Below are positions 42,188 to 50,961 of a stretch of DNA of 64,000 nt, piece after piece. The DNA is from an uncultured Centipeda sp. GTDB taxonomy: Bacteria; Bacillota; Negativicutes; Selenomonadales; Selenomonadaceae. The notes under the pieces were generated by a model. It was not told the origin of the DNA, made no database searches, and worked only from the letters and a program-made list of their open reading frames with translations. Each line of letters starts with the position of its first letter. Positions within the stretch are counted from its first letter, which is position 1. Both the position numbers and the translations under genes were made by a program. The DNA lies in NCBI GenBank assembly GCA_905372865.1, contig CAJPQT010000007.1:30228-94227 (forward strand), in the 5' to 3' direction.

Positions 42188-42997
42188 ATGAGCTGGTTGC
42201 ATCTCGAAGGAAAAACGGCCATCGTCACGGGCGGCGCGTCGGGCATCGGCAAGGCGGTCGCGGAGGGCTTTTTGGAGCAGGGAGCGAATGTCGTCGTCTG
42301 CGATATGAACCCCGAGGCTCCCACATTTGAAGACAAACGCGGCAAGATGCTCTATATTGTCACCGATGTGACGAAGCGGGCGAGCGTCGAGGCAATGGTG
42401 GAGAAGGCAAAGAAACGGTTCGGCAGCATCGACATTCTCGTCAACAACGCCGGCATCAACATCCCGCGCCTCCTCGTCGACCCGAAGGATCCGCACGGAA
42501 AATACGAACTGGACGACAGCGTATTCGAGAAGGTCACGGCGGTCAACCTGAAGGGTGTCTACCTCTGCGCACAGGCAGTCGGACGCGAACTCGTCGCGCA
42601 GGGACACGGCGTACTCATCAACATGAGCTCCGAGAGCGGCATCGAGGGCTCCGAGGGGCAGAGCATCTACGCCGCGACAAAGAACGCCGTCAACTCCTTC
42701 ACACGCTCGTGGGCGAAGGAGTTCGGCAAGTACGGCGTGCGCGTCATCGGCGTTGCGCCCGGCATTCTCGAAGCGACGGGGCTGCGTACCCTTGCCTATG
42801 AGGAAGCACTCGCCTACACGCGCGGCATCACGGTCGACGATCTGCGCAAGGGCTATGCAAGCACGAAGACCACACCGCTCGGACGCAGCGGCAAGCTCTC
42901 CGAGGTTGCCGACCTCGTCGTTTACCTCGCCTCCGACCGTGCCTCCTACATCCACGGCGTCACCTACAACGTCGCGGGCGGCAAGACGCGCGGCTGA
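42188..42997 (+). CDS. Sorbitol-6-phosphate 2-dehydrogenase (SDR)
   Basis: Oxidises sorbitol 6-phosphate to fructose 6-phosphate with NAD. The 269-residue classical SDR has TGGASGIGKAV, NNAG, the catalytic Ser in INMSSESG, and YAATKNAV. The start MSWLHLEGKTAIVTGG is like the GutF/SorD type rather than the enterobacterial SrlD. Its place inside the PTS operon settles the substrate with fair confidence. The product enters glycolysis through pfkA-type activity. Confidence 0.9.
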   Translation: MSWLHLEGKTAIVTGGASGIGKAVAEGFLEQGANVVVCDMNPEAPTFEDKRGKMLYIVTDVTKRASVEAMVEKAKKRFGSIDILVNNAGINIPRLLVDPKDPHGKYELDDSVFEKVTAVNLKGVYLCAQAVGRELVAQGHGVLINMSSESGIEGSEGQSIYAATKNAVNSFTRSWAKEFGKYGVRVIGVAPGILEATGLRTLAYEEALAYTRGITVDDLRKGYASTKTTPLGRSGKLSEVADLVVYLASDRASYIHGVTYNVAGGKTRG

Positions 42998-43040
42998 GAT
43001 TGACAGGAACGGAACATTTCATACAGCAGGAGGATACAGC

Positions 43041-43412
43041 ATGAAATACCACTGCGAAATCACGAGTTGGGGCGATGAGGCGCTCCTCTTCCTCGACAAT
43101 CCGGAGACCAACTTCATCATTATCTTCAACAACAATGCGCCGGCAGAGCTGGCATCGTTCTCCGTCCTTCACACGCCGGGAAACTATAATGCAGATCCCG
43201 CCGTCGGCGATACGATGGTGGTCTGCGACAAGGCGTTCACGATTACGGCGATCGGCGACGAGGCACTCGATACGCTCAGGGAGATGGGGCACTGCACGCT
43301 TTCGTTCAAGGGCGGTGATACGGCGGAGCGCCCGGGCTGTATCATGCTGCAGGGCGACGCACCGCTCGTGAAGGACGATATCCAGGCGGGCATGACAATC
43401 GAGGTCTATTAA
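43041..43412 (+). CDS. srlB: PTS sorbitol transporter EIIA subunit
   Basis: Cytoplasmic phosphocarrier, 123 residues, starting MKYHCEITSWGDEALLFL behind CAGGAGG. The phospho-accepting histidine of this family should be in FSVLHTPGNYN. It ends in AGMTIEVY and is followed by a terminator, making it the last gene of the operon. Placing IIA after the dehydrogenase differs from the enterobacterial order srlA-srlE-srlB-srlD. Confidence 0.92.
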   Translation: MKYHCEITSWGDEALLFLDNPETNFIIIFNNNAPAELASFSVLHTPGNYNADPAVGDTMVVCDKAFTITAIGDEALDTLREMGHCTLSFKGGDTAERPGCIMLQGDAPLVKDDIQAGMTIEVY

Positions 43413-43424
43413 GGACGCTTATCT

Positions 43425-43473
43425 CGGGGCTGCTGCACAACGCGCAAAACGCCGTGCAGCAGCCCCGTTCTTG
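43425..43473 (+). terminator. Terminator of the sorbitol operon
   Basis: A 14-bp perfect stem CGGGGCTGCTGCAC/GTGCAGCAGCCCCG with a 15-base loop, then TTCTTGT. Confidence 0.9.
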
Positions 43474-43548
43474 TGCCATTTTGCCGCTTCGCAGTCTTTC
43501 TTCTCCGTCAAACGGGGACGACTGCGTTACTATTTATCAGCGGCTCCC

Positions 43549-43577
43549 TTACTTTTCCGCCGCGTCTATGATATAAT
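43549..43577 (+). promoter_or_regulatory. Promoter of the first diguanylate cyclase gene
   Basis: TTACTT, 17 bases, TATAAT. The -10 lies in an AT-rich dyad (TATGATA.. TCATATCATA, 43567-43595) that could bind a regulator. Confidence 0.6.
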
Positions 43578-43624
43578 ATATTTTATCATATCATAGGCTC
43601 ACTTCATGAGGGGACAGTCCTCCT

Positions 43625-45397
43625 ATGAAGCGGCACCGATGGGAGAAGAACAGGGATATGTCAAAGCTCCTCCGCACCCTATGGAGCAATCGGTTCACGC
43701 TGCTGAGCGGCGTCGTGATTGCCGTCATGGCTGCCGTCTGCTGGCAGTCCCTTTCGAATGCGCCGTATTCTCAGCTGCGGCCCGAATACGCTGTCCTCGA
43801 CGGCAATCTGGAGTACAAGGACATCATCGGATTCGACCCCGACCGTTTTGACTGGCAGCCCTATGACTATCCCGCGCTGCCCCCGATCCCGCAGGGCACA
43901 AAGACGGTCTATCTCAGATGGAAGCTCCCGGAGACGATACCGCTCTTTGTCAACCACATCCTCTTTACGACGACGAATCAGGATGCCTACGTCTACCTCG
44001 GCAATGAGCTCATCTATATGCACGGCAACTGGGACGATCTGACCGATACGCACGGACGGACGCTCCACTTCCTCCACATCAACGAGAGTCTCGCGGGCAA
44101 ACAGCTCACGATCATGCTGCACACGGGCTATGCGAACTGGCTCGGCAGCATCGACTACTTCTTCATCGACAGTGAGCGCTCCCTCATCCGCAAGGTCAGC
44201 CTCACGGACGCCATCTACATCGCCAGCCTCTCCATCGCGCTCTCGCTCATCGTCTTCCTCGTCATGGACCTCGTCTGGCGCGGCATCGACCGGCAGCGAA
44301 CGATGCAGCTCTACCTCATCGCCTTCCTCGTAAGCTTCATCCTGTGGACGACGGGCACCTCGTCATTCTTCTCACGCATGCTCGGCATGCCGGCTCTCTG
44401 GTGGGAGATCCACCTCATGATGCTCTACATCATGCCCATCACCTTTGCCAAGGTCATACAGGAAATCGTCGCTCCCGCCTATACGAAGCATATACAAAAC
44501 CTCATCATCATCTATATGACCGTCTTTGTCACGGCGACCATCACAGAGATCCTCGGGCTCGACGGCTATATGAACCTGCTCTATCTCTTCTACCCCATCC
44601 TCCTCGTCAGCTGTCTCGTGCTCATCCATACGCTCCTGCGTTCGGACTGGGAGCAGTACCCTGCGTGCCGCTACGGCACCGTTGCCATGATCTCTCTCAC
44701 GATCTTTGTCGGCATTGACGCCCTGCACTTTGAGTACCACCGCCTTGCCGGCATCCTCTCCATGACGATCTTCTCCATCTACGCCGTCATCCCGTTCGTC
44801 TTCTTCCTCATCCGCGAGCAGATGCTGACGGACGCACGTCTCGCACAGCAGAACGAAACCCTGTCGAAGGAGCTGCAGGAGTCACAGGACGAGGCGAGCC
44901 GCGATTTCCTCACGGGCGCATACAACCGCCATCAGCTTGCGGACGGCATTGCGAAGTACGCCGCACTCGCCAATACGCGCGGCTTCACCTTCTCGTTTGC
45001 CATCTTCGACGTGGATCACTTCAAACAGGTCAACGATACACGCGGCCATCTCGGTGGGGACAAGGTGCTCAAACAGATCGCGGACACAATCCACGCGTGC
45101 ATTGACCGCCGCCACATCCTCATCCGCTACGGCGGCGACGAGTTTGTCCTCCTCGCTCTCCATCACGATCTGGGGGAGATGGTCGCATTCTGCGACATGC
45201 TGCGTGAGCGTCTCGCACAGACGCTCGGCGACGTCACCCTGAGCTTTGGCGTGTCGACATGGCACGGCGCGGAGGATACCATGTCCGCGCTGATGGAGCG
45301 CGGCGACCGCGCCCTCTACCGCTCGAAGGAGAAGGGCCGCAACGCGGTCTCGGGGGAGGACGAATGTGCGGAAACGGAGGGGCCTGCACCAACCTGA
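43625..45397 (+). CDS. Membrane diguanylate cyclase, copy 1
   Basis: Makes the second messenger c-di-GMP. The 590-residue protein has an N-terminal membrane helix, an extracytoplasmic beta-rich domain (~50-200), a block of about seven membrane helices resembling the 7TM-DISM architecture (~200-385), a short coiled coil, and a GGDEF domain. The active site is intact (RYGGDEFVLLAL, FDVDHFKQVNDTRGHLGGD). No RxxD inhibitory site lies five residues before GGDEF. The start is uncertain; an ATG 11 codons later is possible. A close paralogue follows directly. Confidence 0.93.
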   Translation: MKRHRWEKNRDMSKLLRTLWSNRFTLLSGVVIAVMAAVCWQSLSNAPYSQLRPEYAVLDGNLEYKDIIGFDPDRFDWQPYDYPALPPIPQGTKTVYLRWKLPETIPLFVNHILFTTTNQDAYVYLGNELIYMHGNWDDLTDTHGRTLHFLHINESLAGKQLTIMLHTGYANWLGSIDYFFIDSERSLIRKVSLTDAIYIASLSIALSLIVFLVMDLVWRGIDRQRTMQLYLIAFLVSFILWTTGTSSFFSRMLGMPALWWEIHLMMLYIMPITFAKVIQEIVAPAYTKHIQNLIIIYMTVFVTATITEILGLDGYMNLLYLFYPILLVSCLVLIHTLLRSDWEQYPACRYGTVAMISLTIFVGIDALHFEYHRLAGILSMTIFSIYAVIPFVFFLIREQMLTDARLAQQNETLSKELQESQDEASRDFLTGAYNRHQLADGIAKYAALANTRGFTFSFAIFDVDHFKQVNDTRGHLGGDKVLKQIADTIHACIDRRHILIRYGGDEFVLLALHHDLGEMVAFCDMLRERLAQTLGDVTLSFGVSTWHGAEDTMSALMERGDRALYRSKEKGRNAVSGEDECAETEGPAPT

Positions 45398-45455
45398 CCG
45401 CAGTGCGAAATGCGTTCGGTTTACGTGTCAATTTTTCCCATGAATACAAAATATA

Positions 45456-45500
45456 GGCGAACCAATGAAAGCATTTGCTCTCATATGGCTCGCCCTTTTT
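45456..45500 (+). terminator. Terminator between the two cyclase genes
   Basis: Stem GGCGA-CCA-TGA / TCA-TGG-TCGCC with small bulges, then CTTTTT. It indicates that the two paralogues are transcribed separately. Confidence 0.65.
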
Positions 45501-45552
45501 CGTGTATACATTGTTTTTCTTGCTAAAATTCGTATTCCTTTTCATTTTTCTA

Positions 45553-45581
45553 TTGTTCTATATCTAACAGAATGATATAAT
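45553..45581 (+). promoter_or_regulatory. Promoter of the second diguanylate cyclase gene
   Basis: TTGTTC, 17 bases, TATAAT, about 58 bases before the ATG at 45639. Confidence 0.65.
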
Positions 45582-45638
45582 TAAGATAAATTACAGTGAA
45601 CGCCCCTATCTGCTCCTCTTTCCAAGGGGGTGCACCCC

Positions 45639-47363
45639 ATGAACAAAATACTCGTGTTTCTGCGGGGGAATGTACTCACCCTGCTCTGTGTATCACTCCT
45701 CATCGGAGCAACGATGATCGCGTGGCGTCTCCTCGCGACACCGCTGGATCCCTATATGCGCGCCGAGTACGCCGTCCTGAAGGGGAATCCGGAGTACAAG
45801 GACATCATCGGATTTCATGCGGGTAATTTTAACTGGCAGGAGTACGACTACCCTGCGCCGCCGCCCATGCCCGACGGCACGACGACCGTCTGTCTCTCGT
45901 GGCGCATTCCGCTCTCCGCACGCTTTGCGGGCGACCACATCCTCTTTGCAACGACGAACCAGAACGCCTTTGTCTACGTCGATGACGAGCTGGTCTATCT
46001 GCACGGCGACTGGAGCGACCCCGCGGCATCACGCGGGCGCGCGTTCCACTACGTCCATCTCGACCAGAACCTCGCGGGCAAGCGGCTCACGATTATGCTG
46101 CACTCAAGCTATCCGGACTGGCTCGGCAGCATGGACTACTTTATGCTCGGCTCGTCACGCCTCTTCCTGCGCAGCCTCAGCCTCGCAGATGCGATCTACA
46201 TCTCGAGCCTGTCGGTCGCAGCCGCGCTGATCGTCTTCCTCGTCATGGATCTGGCGTGGCGCGGGGCGAAACCGGGCCGCCGCCGCATGCAGCTCTATCT
46301 CATCGCCTACCTCGCGAGCTTCATCCTGTGGACAACGGGAAGCTCCTCGTTCTTCCCGCGCATCTACGGCATGGCAAATTTCTGGTGGGAGCTCCACCTC
46401 GTCATGCTCTACATCATGCCCATCATCTGTGCGCGGATCACGCAGGACATTGTCGCGCCGCGCTTCCTCTCCATGGTCAGAACGGCAAAGAACATATTCA
46501 TCGTCCTGCTCGCTGCGGCGACCGTCATGGAGATCATGCAGCTCAACGGCTATATGAACCTGCTCCGCCTCCTGTATCCGGTCTTCCTCATCGGCAGCCT
46601 CACACTCATCTACACCCTTGTCCGATCGAGCTGGACGCATCATCCTGCCTGCCGCTACGCCACCTTCGCCATGACGGCGATCGTCCTCTTCGGCGGCATC
46701 GACACGCTGCACTGGGAGTATCATCAACTCTCTGCCATGCTCTCGACCACCGTGTTCTCGATCTATGCGAGCATTCCGTTCATCTTCCACACGATCCGCG
46801 AGCAGATGCTGAAGGATGCCGCGCTCGCACAGGAAAATGAGAATCTTGTGCGCGAGCTCGAGATCTCACAAAACGAGGCGCAGCGGGACTTCCTCACGGG
46901 CTGCTACAATCGTCATCAGCTCGGCAGCGGCTTTGCCGAATTCTCCGCGCTCTCCTACGACCGCGGATTCAAATTCTCGTTTGCCATCTTTGACGTGGAT
47001 CACTTCAAGACCGTCAACGATACGCGCGGGCACCTCGCAGGCGATGCGATCCTCCGCCTCATCGCGGACACCATTCACGAGAAGATCGACCGCCGCCATC
47101 TCTTCATCCGCTACGGCGGCGACGAGTTCGTGCTCCTCGCCCTGCACTATGACCTCGCGGCGATGGTCGCGTTCTGCGAGCACCTTCGAAGCATCCTCGA
47201 GCAGCGCCTCGACGGCGTGACCCTCAGCTTCGGCGTCTCGACGTGGCACGGCAAGAAGGACCGTCTGCGCGCCCTCATTGACCGCGCCGACCGTGCCCTC
47301 TACATCTCGAAGAAGAAGGGCCGCAACGCCGTCTCCGCCGAGAACGAGGAGGGTGCAGCGTAG
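45639..47363 (+). CDS. Membrane diguanylate cyclase, copy 2
   Basis: A paralogue of the preceding gene with the same domain order and many identical stretches (EYAVL.GN.EYKDIIGF, FILWTTG.SSFF, FDVDHFK.VNDTRGHL, RYGGDEFVLLAL, LSFGVSTWHG). The 574-residue product keeps an intact GGDEF active site. The extracytoplasmic domain diverges most, which suggests that the two proteins sense different signals and make the same messenger. The ATG at 45639 is preferred to a GTG three codons upstream because AAGGGGGT is 8-9 bases away. Confidence 0.93.
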   Translation: MNKILVFLRGNVLTLLCVSLLIGATMIAWRLLATPLDPYMRAEYAVLKGNPEYKDIIGFHAGNFNWQEYDYPAPPPMPDGTTTVCLSWRIPLSARFAGDHILFATTNQNAFVYVDDELVYLHGDWSDPAASRGRAFHYVHLDQNLAGKRLTIMLHSSYPDWLGSMDYFMLGSSRLFLRSLSLADAIYISSLSVAAALIVFLVMDLAWRGAKPGRRRMQLYLIAYLASFILWTTGSSSFFPRIYGMANFWWELHLVMLYIMPIICARITQDIVAPRFLSMVRTAKNIFIVLLAAATVMEIMQLNGYMNLLRLLYPVFLIGSLTLIYTLVRSSWTHHPACRYATFAMTAIVLFGGIDTLHWEYHQLSAMLSTTVFSIYASIPFIFHTIREQMLKDAALAQENENLVRELEISQNEAQRDFLTGCYNRHQLGSGFAEFSALSYDRGFKFSFAIFDVDHFKTVNDTRGHLAGDAILRLIADTIHEKIDRRHLFIRYGGDEFVLLALHYDLAAMVAFCEHLRSILEQRLDGVTLSFGVSTWHGKKDRLRALIDRADRALYISKKKGRNAVSAENEEGAA

Positions 47364-47390
47364 CGGCTCAGCCGCACACCGTATTGGCCG

Positions 47391-47481
47391 CAGATTTTTC
47401 GTCCAATCAAGAAGACCGACCGGAAGCATAGTGAGAAACCTATGCTGAGGTCGGATGACACAGAGTGGGCGGAAAAGATTC
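47391..47481. repeat. Structured imperfect palindrome
   Basis: The outer arms AGATTTTTCGTCCA and TGGGCGGAAAAGATT pair with a few wobble or mismatch positions. Inside is a second hairpin CCGACC..GCATAG / CTATGC..GGTCGG with an asymmetric GGAA/TGA internal loop. It sits in the 387-base gap after the second cyclase gene; apart from this, a terminator and a promoter, I see nothing else in the gap. Confidence 0.5.
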
Positions 47482-47526
47482 ACCAAGACACGATACAGCC
47501 CCCAAACCACATTTATTTATAGACAT

Positions 47527-47575
47527 GGACAGCGCGCCGTTTCCGCAGACGGCGCGCTGTCCATTTGTATTTTCC
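47527..47575 (+). terminator. Strong terminator
   Basis: A 14-bp perfect stem GGACAGCGCGCCGT/ACGGCGCGCTGTCC with an 8-base loop, then ATTTGTATTTT. Confidence 0.85.
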
Positions 47576-47689
47576 TCCCTGTTCGCTGCACCCCACCGTA
47601 CGCTTCTGCCCTTGAAACAGCGGCATTGGCAAGGAGCCCTTACACAGGATGATGCGTTCGTGCCATCCGCGATTTCAATCCCCCTTATT

Positions 47690-47718
47690 TTGCCAATTCG
47701 CCCGTGATATGCTACAAT
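47690..47718 (+). promoter_or_regulatory. Promoter of the DUF805 genes
   Basis: TTGCCA, 17 bases, TACAAT, about 32 bases before the ATG at 47751. Confidence 0.65.
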
Positions 47719-47750
47719 GAAATCGTTTTCATCTATATAAGGAGAATCAA

Positions 47751-48257
47751 ATGCATCAAATCGACAACGGCATCAAGGAGAATTTCTTCCGATGGGACGG
47801 GCGGCTGAACCGTCTGCGCTTCCTCAAGCGCCTCCTCGCGCTCTTCGGCATCAGCATCGTGCTCTACATCCTCATGGGGATTCTCGTTCTCCTCTCCGGC
47901 GGTGCGGCGATGCAGCCGAATGAGAACACCTTCACGGGGATCTATGGGTTCTTCACCCTGCTCTGCATCCCCATCACCGTCTCAAGCTATATGCTGATGA
48001 TCCGCCGCCTGCATGACATCGGGCTCTCGGGCTTTTTTATCCTGCTCGCCTTCATCCCGATCGTCAGCCTCGGATTTCTGCTCTACGTCCTCTTCAAAAT
48101 GGGGACGGAGGGCGACAATGCCTACGGTGCCGACCCGCTCGGCACCGTCGCATCTGCCGCACCCACAGCACCTGCAGCACCGGAGAATCCCTATGCGCGC
48201 GCGACCTATGCGGACACGCCGACGGACATCGCGCCGCCCAAGGACCCACAGAGCTGA
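47751..48257 (+). CDS. DUF805 membrane protein
   Basis: A 168-residue protein. The DUF805 signature is present: WDGRLNRLRFLKRLLALF at the start, three to four membrane helices, and MIRRLHDIGLSGFFILLAFIP. A Pro/Ala-rich cytoplasmic tail follows (TAPAAPENPYARAT). Role unknown; members are linked to envelope or osmotic functions only loosely. Start behind AAGGAG. A second DUF805-type gene follows after 12 bases, so the two form an operon. Confidence 0.88.
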   Translation: MHQIDNGIKENFFRWDGRLNRLRFLKRLLALFGISIVLYILMGILVLLSGGAAMQPNENTFTGIYGFFTLLCIPITVSSYMLMIRRLHDIGLSGFFILLAFIPIVSLGFLLYVLFKMGTEGDNAYGADPLGTVASAAPTAPAAPENPYARATYADTPTDIAPPKDPQS

Positions 48258-48269
48258 CGGAGACCAATC

Positions 48270-49358
48270 ATGAATGACGCAATATTTACAGCGAGCGGCA
48301 GACTTACGCGTCGTGACTATGCGTTGACCATCGCAGTACTCTGCGGCGGCATGTCCCTCTGGAGCTTCATCGCCATCTCTGCGCTGCTACCGCTCACCTA
48401 CATCACGGCAACGGCATTCTTTCGCGAGGCCGGCGCACCGTTCTGGATCCTCCTGATCATGGGCCTTGCCATCCTCTTCACGCTCTCCGCCATCCTCCTG
48501 CCGCTCCTTGCTGTCCCCGCCACCGTGCGGCGACTGCACGACATCGGCTGCGGCGGCTGGCTCGCCTTCCCACTCGTCCTCATGAGCCTCGTCTCTCTCG
48601 GTCTGCCCGCCTTCTTTCTCTTCGTCCTCGCCGCCCTGCTCGAGGGGATGAATCGGACATCGGAGATGATCTTCTTTGACAGTCCGGAGCAGATTGGCAT
48701 GATGCTCGGCGGCTTCGTCCTCAGCTATTTCATCCTGTGCTTCGTCTCCTTCTTCATCCTCTCGGTCTACGGCGCATGGATCTTTCTGAAAAAGGGAACG
48801 CCCGCCGCGAACCGCTACGGAGAGCCGCCCGTCGAGGAGGCAATCCCCTCCGTACGCGCGGCATTTCTCAGCAGCACGGGAACGATTGCACGCAGACCGT
48901 TTGTCCTGCGCACACTGATTGTCCTCGCCGCTGCGGGCATCATCGTCCCCACCGCCGGCCAGAGCATTCTCTACCCCTGCGCCGCCATTCTCAAATCCCT
49001 CGGTATCGCCCCCATCGGCACCGACTTCTTCGCGCTGATCGTCGGCGGGACAATCTATCCGCTCGCCGCGCTGCCGCTCGTCCTGCGCCGCCTCCGCAGC
49101 ATCGGACGGAGCGCATGGGAGGCCGTCGCGGTCTTTGCGATGCTCCTGCCCAACCTCATCTCTACGACTGAGATCGCGCGCTTCCTCGGCAGCCTTGACC
49201 TGCTCGAGGAGGATGCCATCGGCGCTGCCGTCATCGAGGAGTTCCTCTCCATCGGCACGACGGACGACACCGCCTTTATCGCACTCTGGATGCTCTGCGC
49301 CGCGCTGTCACTCGTCGGCGCAGTGCGCCTTCTCAGAGCAGATACTGCCGCAGGATAA
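48270..49358 (+). CDS. Two-unit DUF805-like membrane protein
   Basis: A 362-residue protein with about eight membrane helices. The first half carries the DUF805 pattern (SGRLTRRDYALTIAVL.., VRRLHDIGCGGWLAF, later GTPAANRYGEPP). The second half repeats it in weaker form (STGTIARRPFVLRTLIVL.., LRRLRSIGRSAWEAVAV), so it looks like an internal duplication. Function unknown. Confidence 0.8.
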   Translation: MNDAIFTASGRLTRRDYALTIAVLCGGMSLWSFIAISALLPLTYITATAFFREAGAPFWILLIMGLAILFTLSAILLPLLAVPATVRRLHDIGCGGWLAFPLVLMSLVSLGLPAFFLFVLAALLEGMNRTSEMIFFDSPEQIGMMLGGFVLSYFILCFVSFFILSVYGAWIFLKKGTPAANRYGEPPVEEAIPSVRAAFLSSTGTIARRPFVLRTLIVLAAAGIIVPTAGQSILYPCAAILKSLGIAPIGTDFFALIVGGTIYPLAALPLVLRRLRSIGRSAWEAVAVFAMLLPNLISTTEIARFLGSLDLLEEDAIGAAVIEEFLSIGTTDDTAFIALWMLCAALSLVGAVRLLRADTAAG

Positions 49359-49435
49359 GGGAGGGCCATCCGCAGCGATACATACCGTCCTTTGAAGCAC
49401 TCATAGATCATCTGCACACAGAAAGCGAGGTCATC

Positions 49436-49714
49436 ATGTTCTGTCCCAAATGCAGCAAATTCGTCCCCTCCTCCGCCAATGCCTGTCCGAACTGCGGCAT
49501 TCCCATCATCTCCGGCTTCTCCCCGAACTACGGTGCGGGCTTCGACCTCGGCGCGGACGACACAGAGAGCCGGAGCGATGCAAAGCCACGCAAGGTGCCA
49601 GACTCTGACCTCTATGACGATGTGCCGGATATGGACAACGTCATAGCAAGCGAGGACAGCTCCTCCGGCATCGGCAGCAAACTCAAATCTCTGTTCGGAT
49701 TTGGGAAGGGCTGA
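49436..49714 (+). CDS. Zinc-ribbon protein, 92 residues
   Basis: Begins MFCPKCSKFVPSSANACPNCG, a four-cysteine zinc ribbon, followed by an acidic linker (LGADDTESRSD, DLYDDVPDMDN) and a short amphipathic or hydrophobic C-terminus (LKSLFGFGKG). Such proteins often accompany membrane proteins in Firmicutes; the role is unknown. It shares a strand with the DUF805 pair and is followed by a terminator. Confidence 0.75.
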   Translation: MFCPKCSKFVPSSANACPNCGIPIISGFSPNYGAGFDLGADDTESRSDAKPRKVPDSDLYDDVPDMDNVIASEDSSSGIGSKLKSLFGFGKG

Positions 49715-49723
49715 ATACGCACA

Positions 49724-49759
49724 CGAAAAAGGCGCCCTCTTAGCAGGGCGCCTTTTTCG
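49724..49759. terminator. Bidirectional terminator
   Basis: Stem GAAAAAGGCGCCCT/AGGGCGCCTTTTTC with a 6-base loop between convergent genes; A and T runs on both sides serve both directions. Confidence 0.93.
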
Positions 49760-49773
49760 CAGGAGCGGAGAAC

Positions 49774-50619
49774 TCACTCCTCAAAATCCGGATAGAATAC
49801 CTCGGGGTACATATCGCGCTGCACCGTCAGCTCAAAGCTGCCGGAGGAGTACGGGCCAATGTCATAGGGATTGTAAAAGACAACGAGATCATTGTGTGCA
49901 TCAAGCATCCAGGTGAAGCTCTCCTGCCAGTCTTCGTCACTATGGAATTCATCCAGCGCATCGTCAATGTCATGCGCAAAGAGATCTTCCTCCCGCTTGG
50001 GATACTGTTTGCGGAAGGCATCCGCAAGTGCGAGCAGGAGGATGTCACGCCCTGTGACGATCTCGTCGATCGCGGTCTGCTCTCCCGTCTCCACATTGAT
50101 GTTCTCCGTCACGAGCCCGTGCAGCGGATGTGCACCGCCGCCGTAGTTCTCATAGCGCAGGGCAAAGCTGACGACGCGGTCATCGACACGCCCCCAGCGA
50201 TCCACCACCTTATAGTCATAGTAGGGGACAGCGGGCATGAGCTCGCGCGCCGTCGCCCCCATGCTCTCCTCCGTGTTCTCCCACACCTGCTTCTCCGCCA
50301 TGCTCCAGTTTCGGAGCATACGCGCCAGTATAGGGTAGTCGTCCCCCCGCACCGTGATCTCGGGATAGCTGCCCCACGCGATGACGCGCCCGCCCGCGCG
50401 CATGACGCGGCGGTGATCCACAACATCCAGCTGCGGAAAGAGATGCAGCTCCCGCTCCTCCATCGTATGCCCTGCGCGCGGCTCCGCACTCTCCGTATAG
50501 GTCGCCGCGAGCACCTGTACCTCGCGCGCCGTAACCGCCTCGCTGCCCGCAGCCTGTGCAGCCGATCCCACGCCGAGCATGAGTGCCGCCATCAGCCCTG
50601 CCGTCATTGTCCGTTTCAT
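49774..50619 (-). CDS. Secreted DUF3298/RsiV-like protein
   Basis: A 281-residue protein with signal peptide MKRTMTAGLMAALMLGVGSAAQA. The mature part resembles the DUF4163-DUF3298 pair (ESAEPRAGHTMEERELHLFPQLD.., VVSFALRYENYGGGAHPLHGLVTENINVETGEQTAIDEIV.., FYNPYDIGPYSSGSFELTV) seen in RsiV and PdaC, which contact peptidoglycan or lysozyme. No membrane helix or sigma factor accompanies it here, so an anti-sigma role is not supported. ATG at 50619 chosen from AAAGGAG 8 bases away. Confidence 0.85.
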   Translation of the reverse strand: MKRTMTAGLMAALMLGVGSAAQAAGSEAVTAREVQVLAATYTESAEPRAGHTMEERELHLFPQLDVVDHRRVMRAGGRVIAWGSYPEITVRGDDYPILARMLRNWSMAEKQVWENTEESMGATARELMPAVPYYDYKVVDRWGRVDDRVVSFALRYENYGGGAHPLHGLVTENINVETGEQTAIDEIVTGRDILLLALADAFRKQYPKREEDLFAHDIDDALDEFHSDEDWQESFTWMLDAHNDLVVFYNPYDIGPYSSGSFELTVQRDMYPEVFYPDFEE

Positions 50620-50714
50620 CGTCACCGCTCCTTTTCAAAATCACCGATACATTCAGCGCCAATCGGACAGCCTTCATTTTATCAGCGATTCCTTCAAAAT
50701 CCCTTACATGCCAG

Positions 50715-50743
50715 AAAAGACTCCTCAGCACGAGAAGTCTTTT
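50715..50743 (-). terminator. Terminator of the tRNA-Arg gene
   Basis: Stem AAAAGACT-CTC / GAG-AGTCTTTT in the minus strand, 13 bases past the encoded CCA. Confidence 0.7.
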
Positions 50744-50755
50744 GTTTCCTGCAGA

Positions 50756-50832
50756 TGGTGCGATTGGCGCGAGTCGAACGCGCGACCCTCTGCTTAGGAG
50801 GCAGATGCTCTATCCTACTGAGCTACAACCGC
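50756..50832 (-). tRNA. tRNA-Arg (anticodon CCT)
   Basis: Cloverleaf checked by hand: acceptor GCGGTTG/CAATCGC with one G-U pair, D arm GCTC/GAGC, anticodon stem TCTGC/GCAGA around loop CTCCTAA (anticodon CCT, reads AGG), T arm GCGCG/CGCGC with TTCGACT, discriminator A and an encoded CCA. Confidence 0.95.
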
Positions 50833-50841
50833 ATCTCATAG

Positions 50842-50870
50842 AGTGTATCAAATTTATGAGGGATATGCAA
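50842..50870 (-). promoter_or_regulatory. Promoter of the tRNA-Arg gene
   Basis: TTGCAT, 17 bases, TACACT on the minus strand, ending 9 bases before the mature tRNA. Confidence 0.65.
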
Positions 50871-50916
50871 GACCTCATGCCGCGCCATGCAGTGGAGAGT
50901 CGGAGCCGCGCATAAC

Positions 50917-50942
50917 AAAAGCCCCGCAGTTCCCTGCGGGGC
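50917..50942 (-). terminator. Terminator after the DUF2922 gene
   Basis: A 9-bp stem GCCCCGCAG/CTGCGGGGC with TTTT following on the minus strand. Confidence 0.88.
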
Positions 50943-50961
50943 CGTGGAAGCGGTGCTGCCC

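Noticed and set aside
40523..42955. 810-codon minus-strand frame opposite the sorbitol PTS genes
   Set aside because: Antisense shadow of srlA, srlE and the dehydrogenase gene; the Asp/Arg-rich product has no family likeness.
47455..47707. Two overlapping plus-strand frames of 65 and 80 codons
   Set aside because: Both run through a perfect 14-bp terminator hairpin and lack a ribosome site.
49774..50619. RsiV-type anti-sigma factor
   Set aside because: There is a cleavable signal peptide but no cytoplasmic zinc-finger domain or membrane anchor, and no ECF sigma gene next to it.
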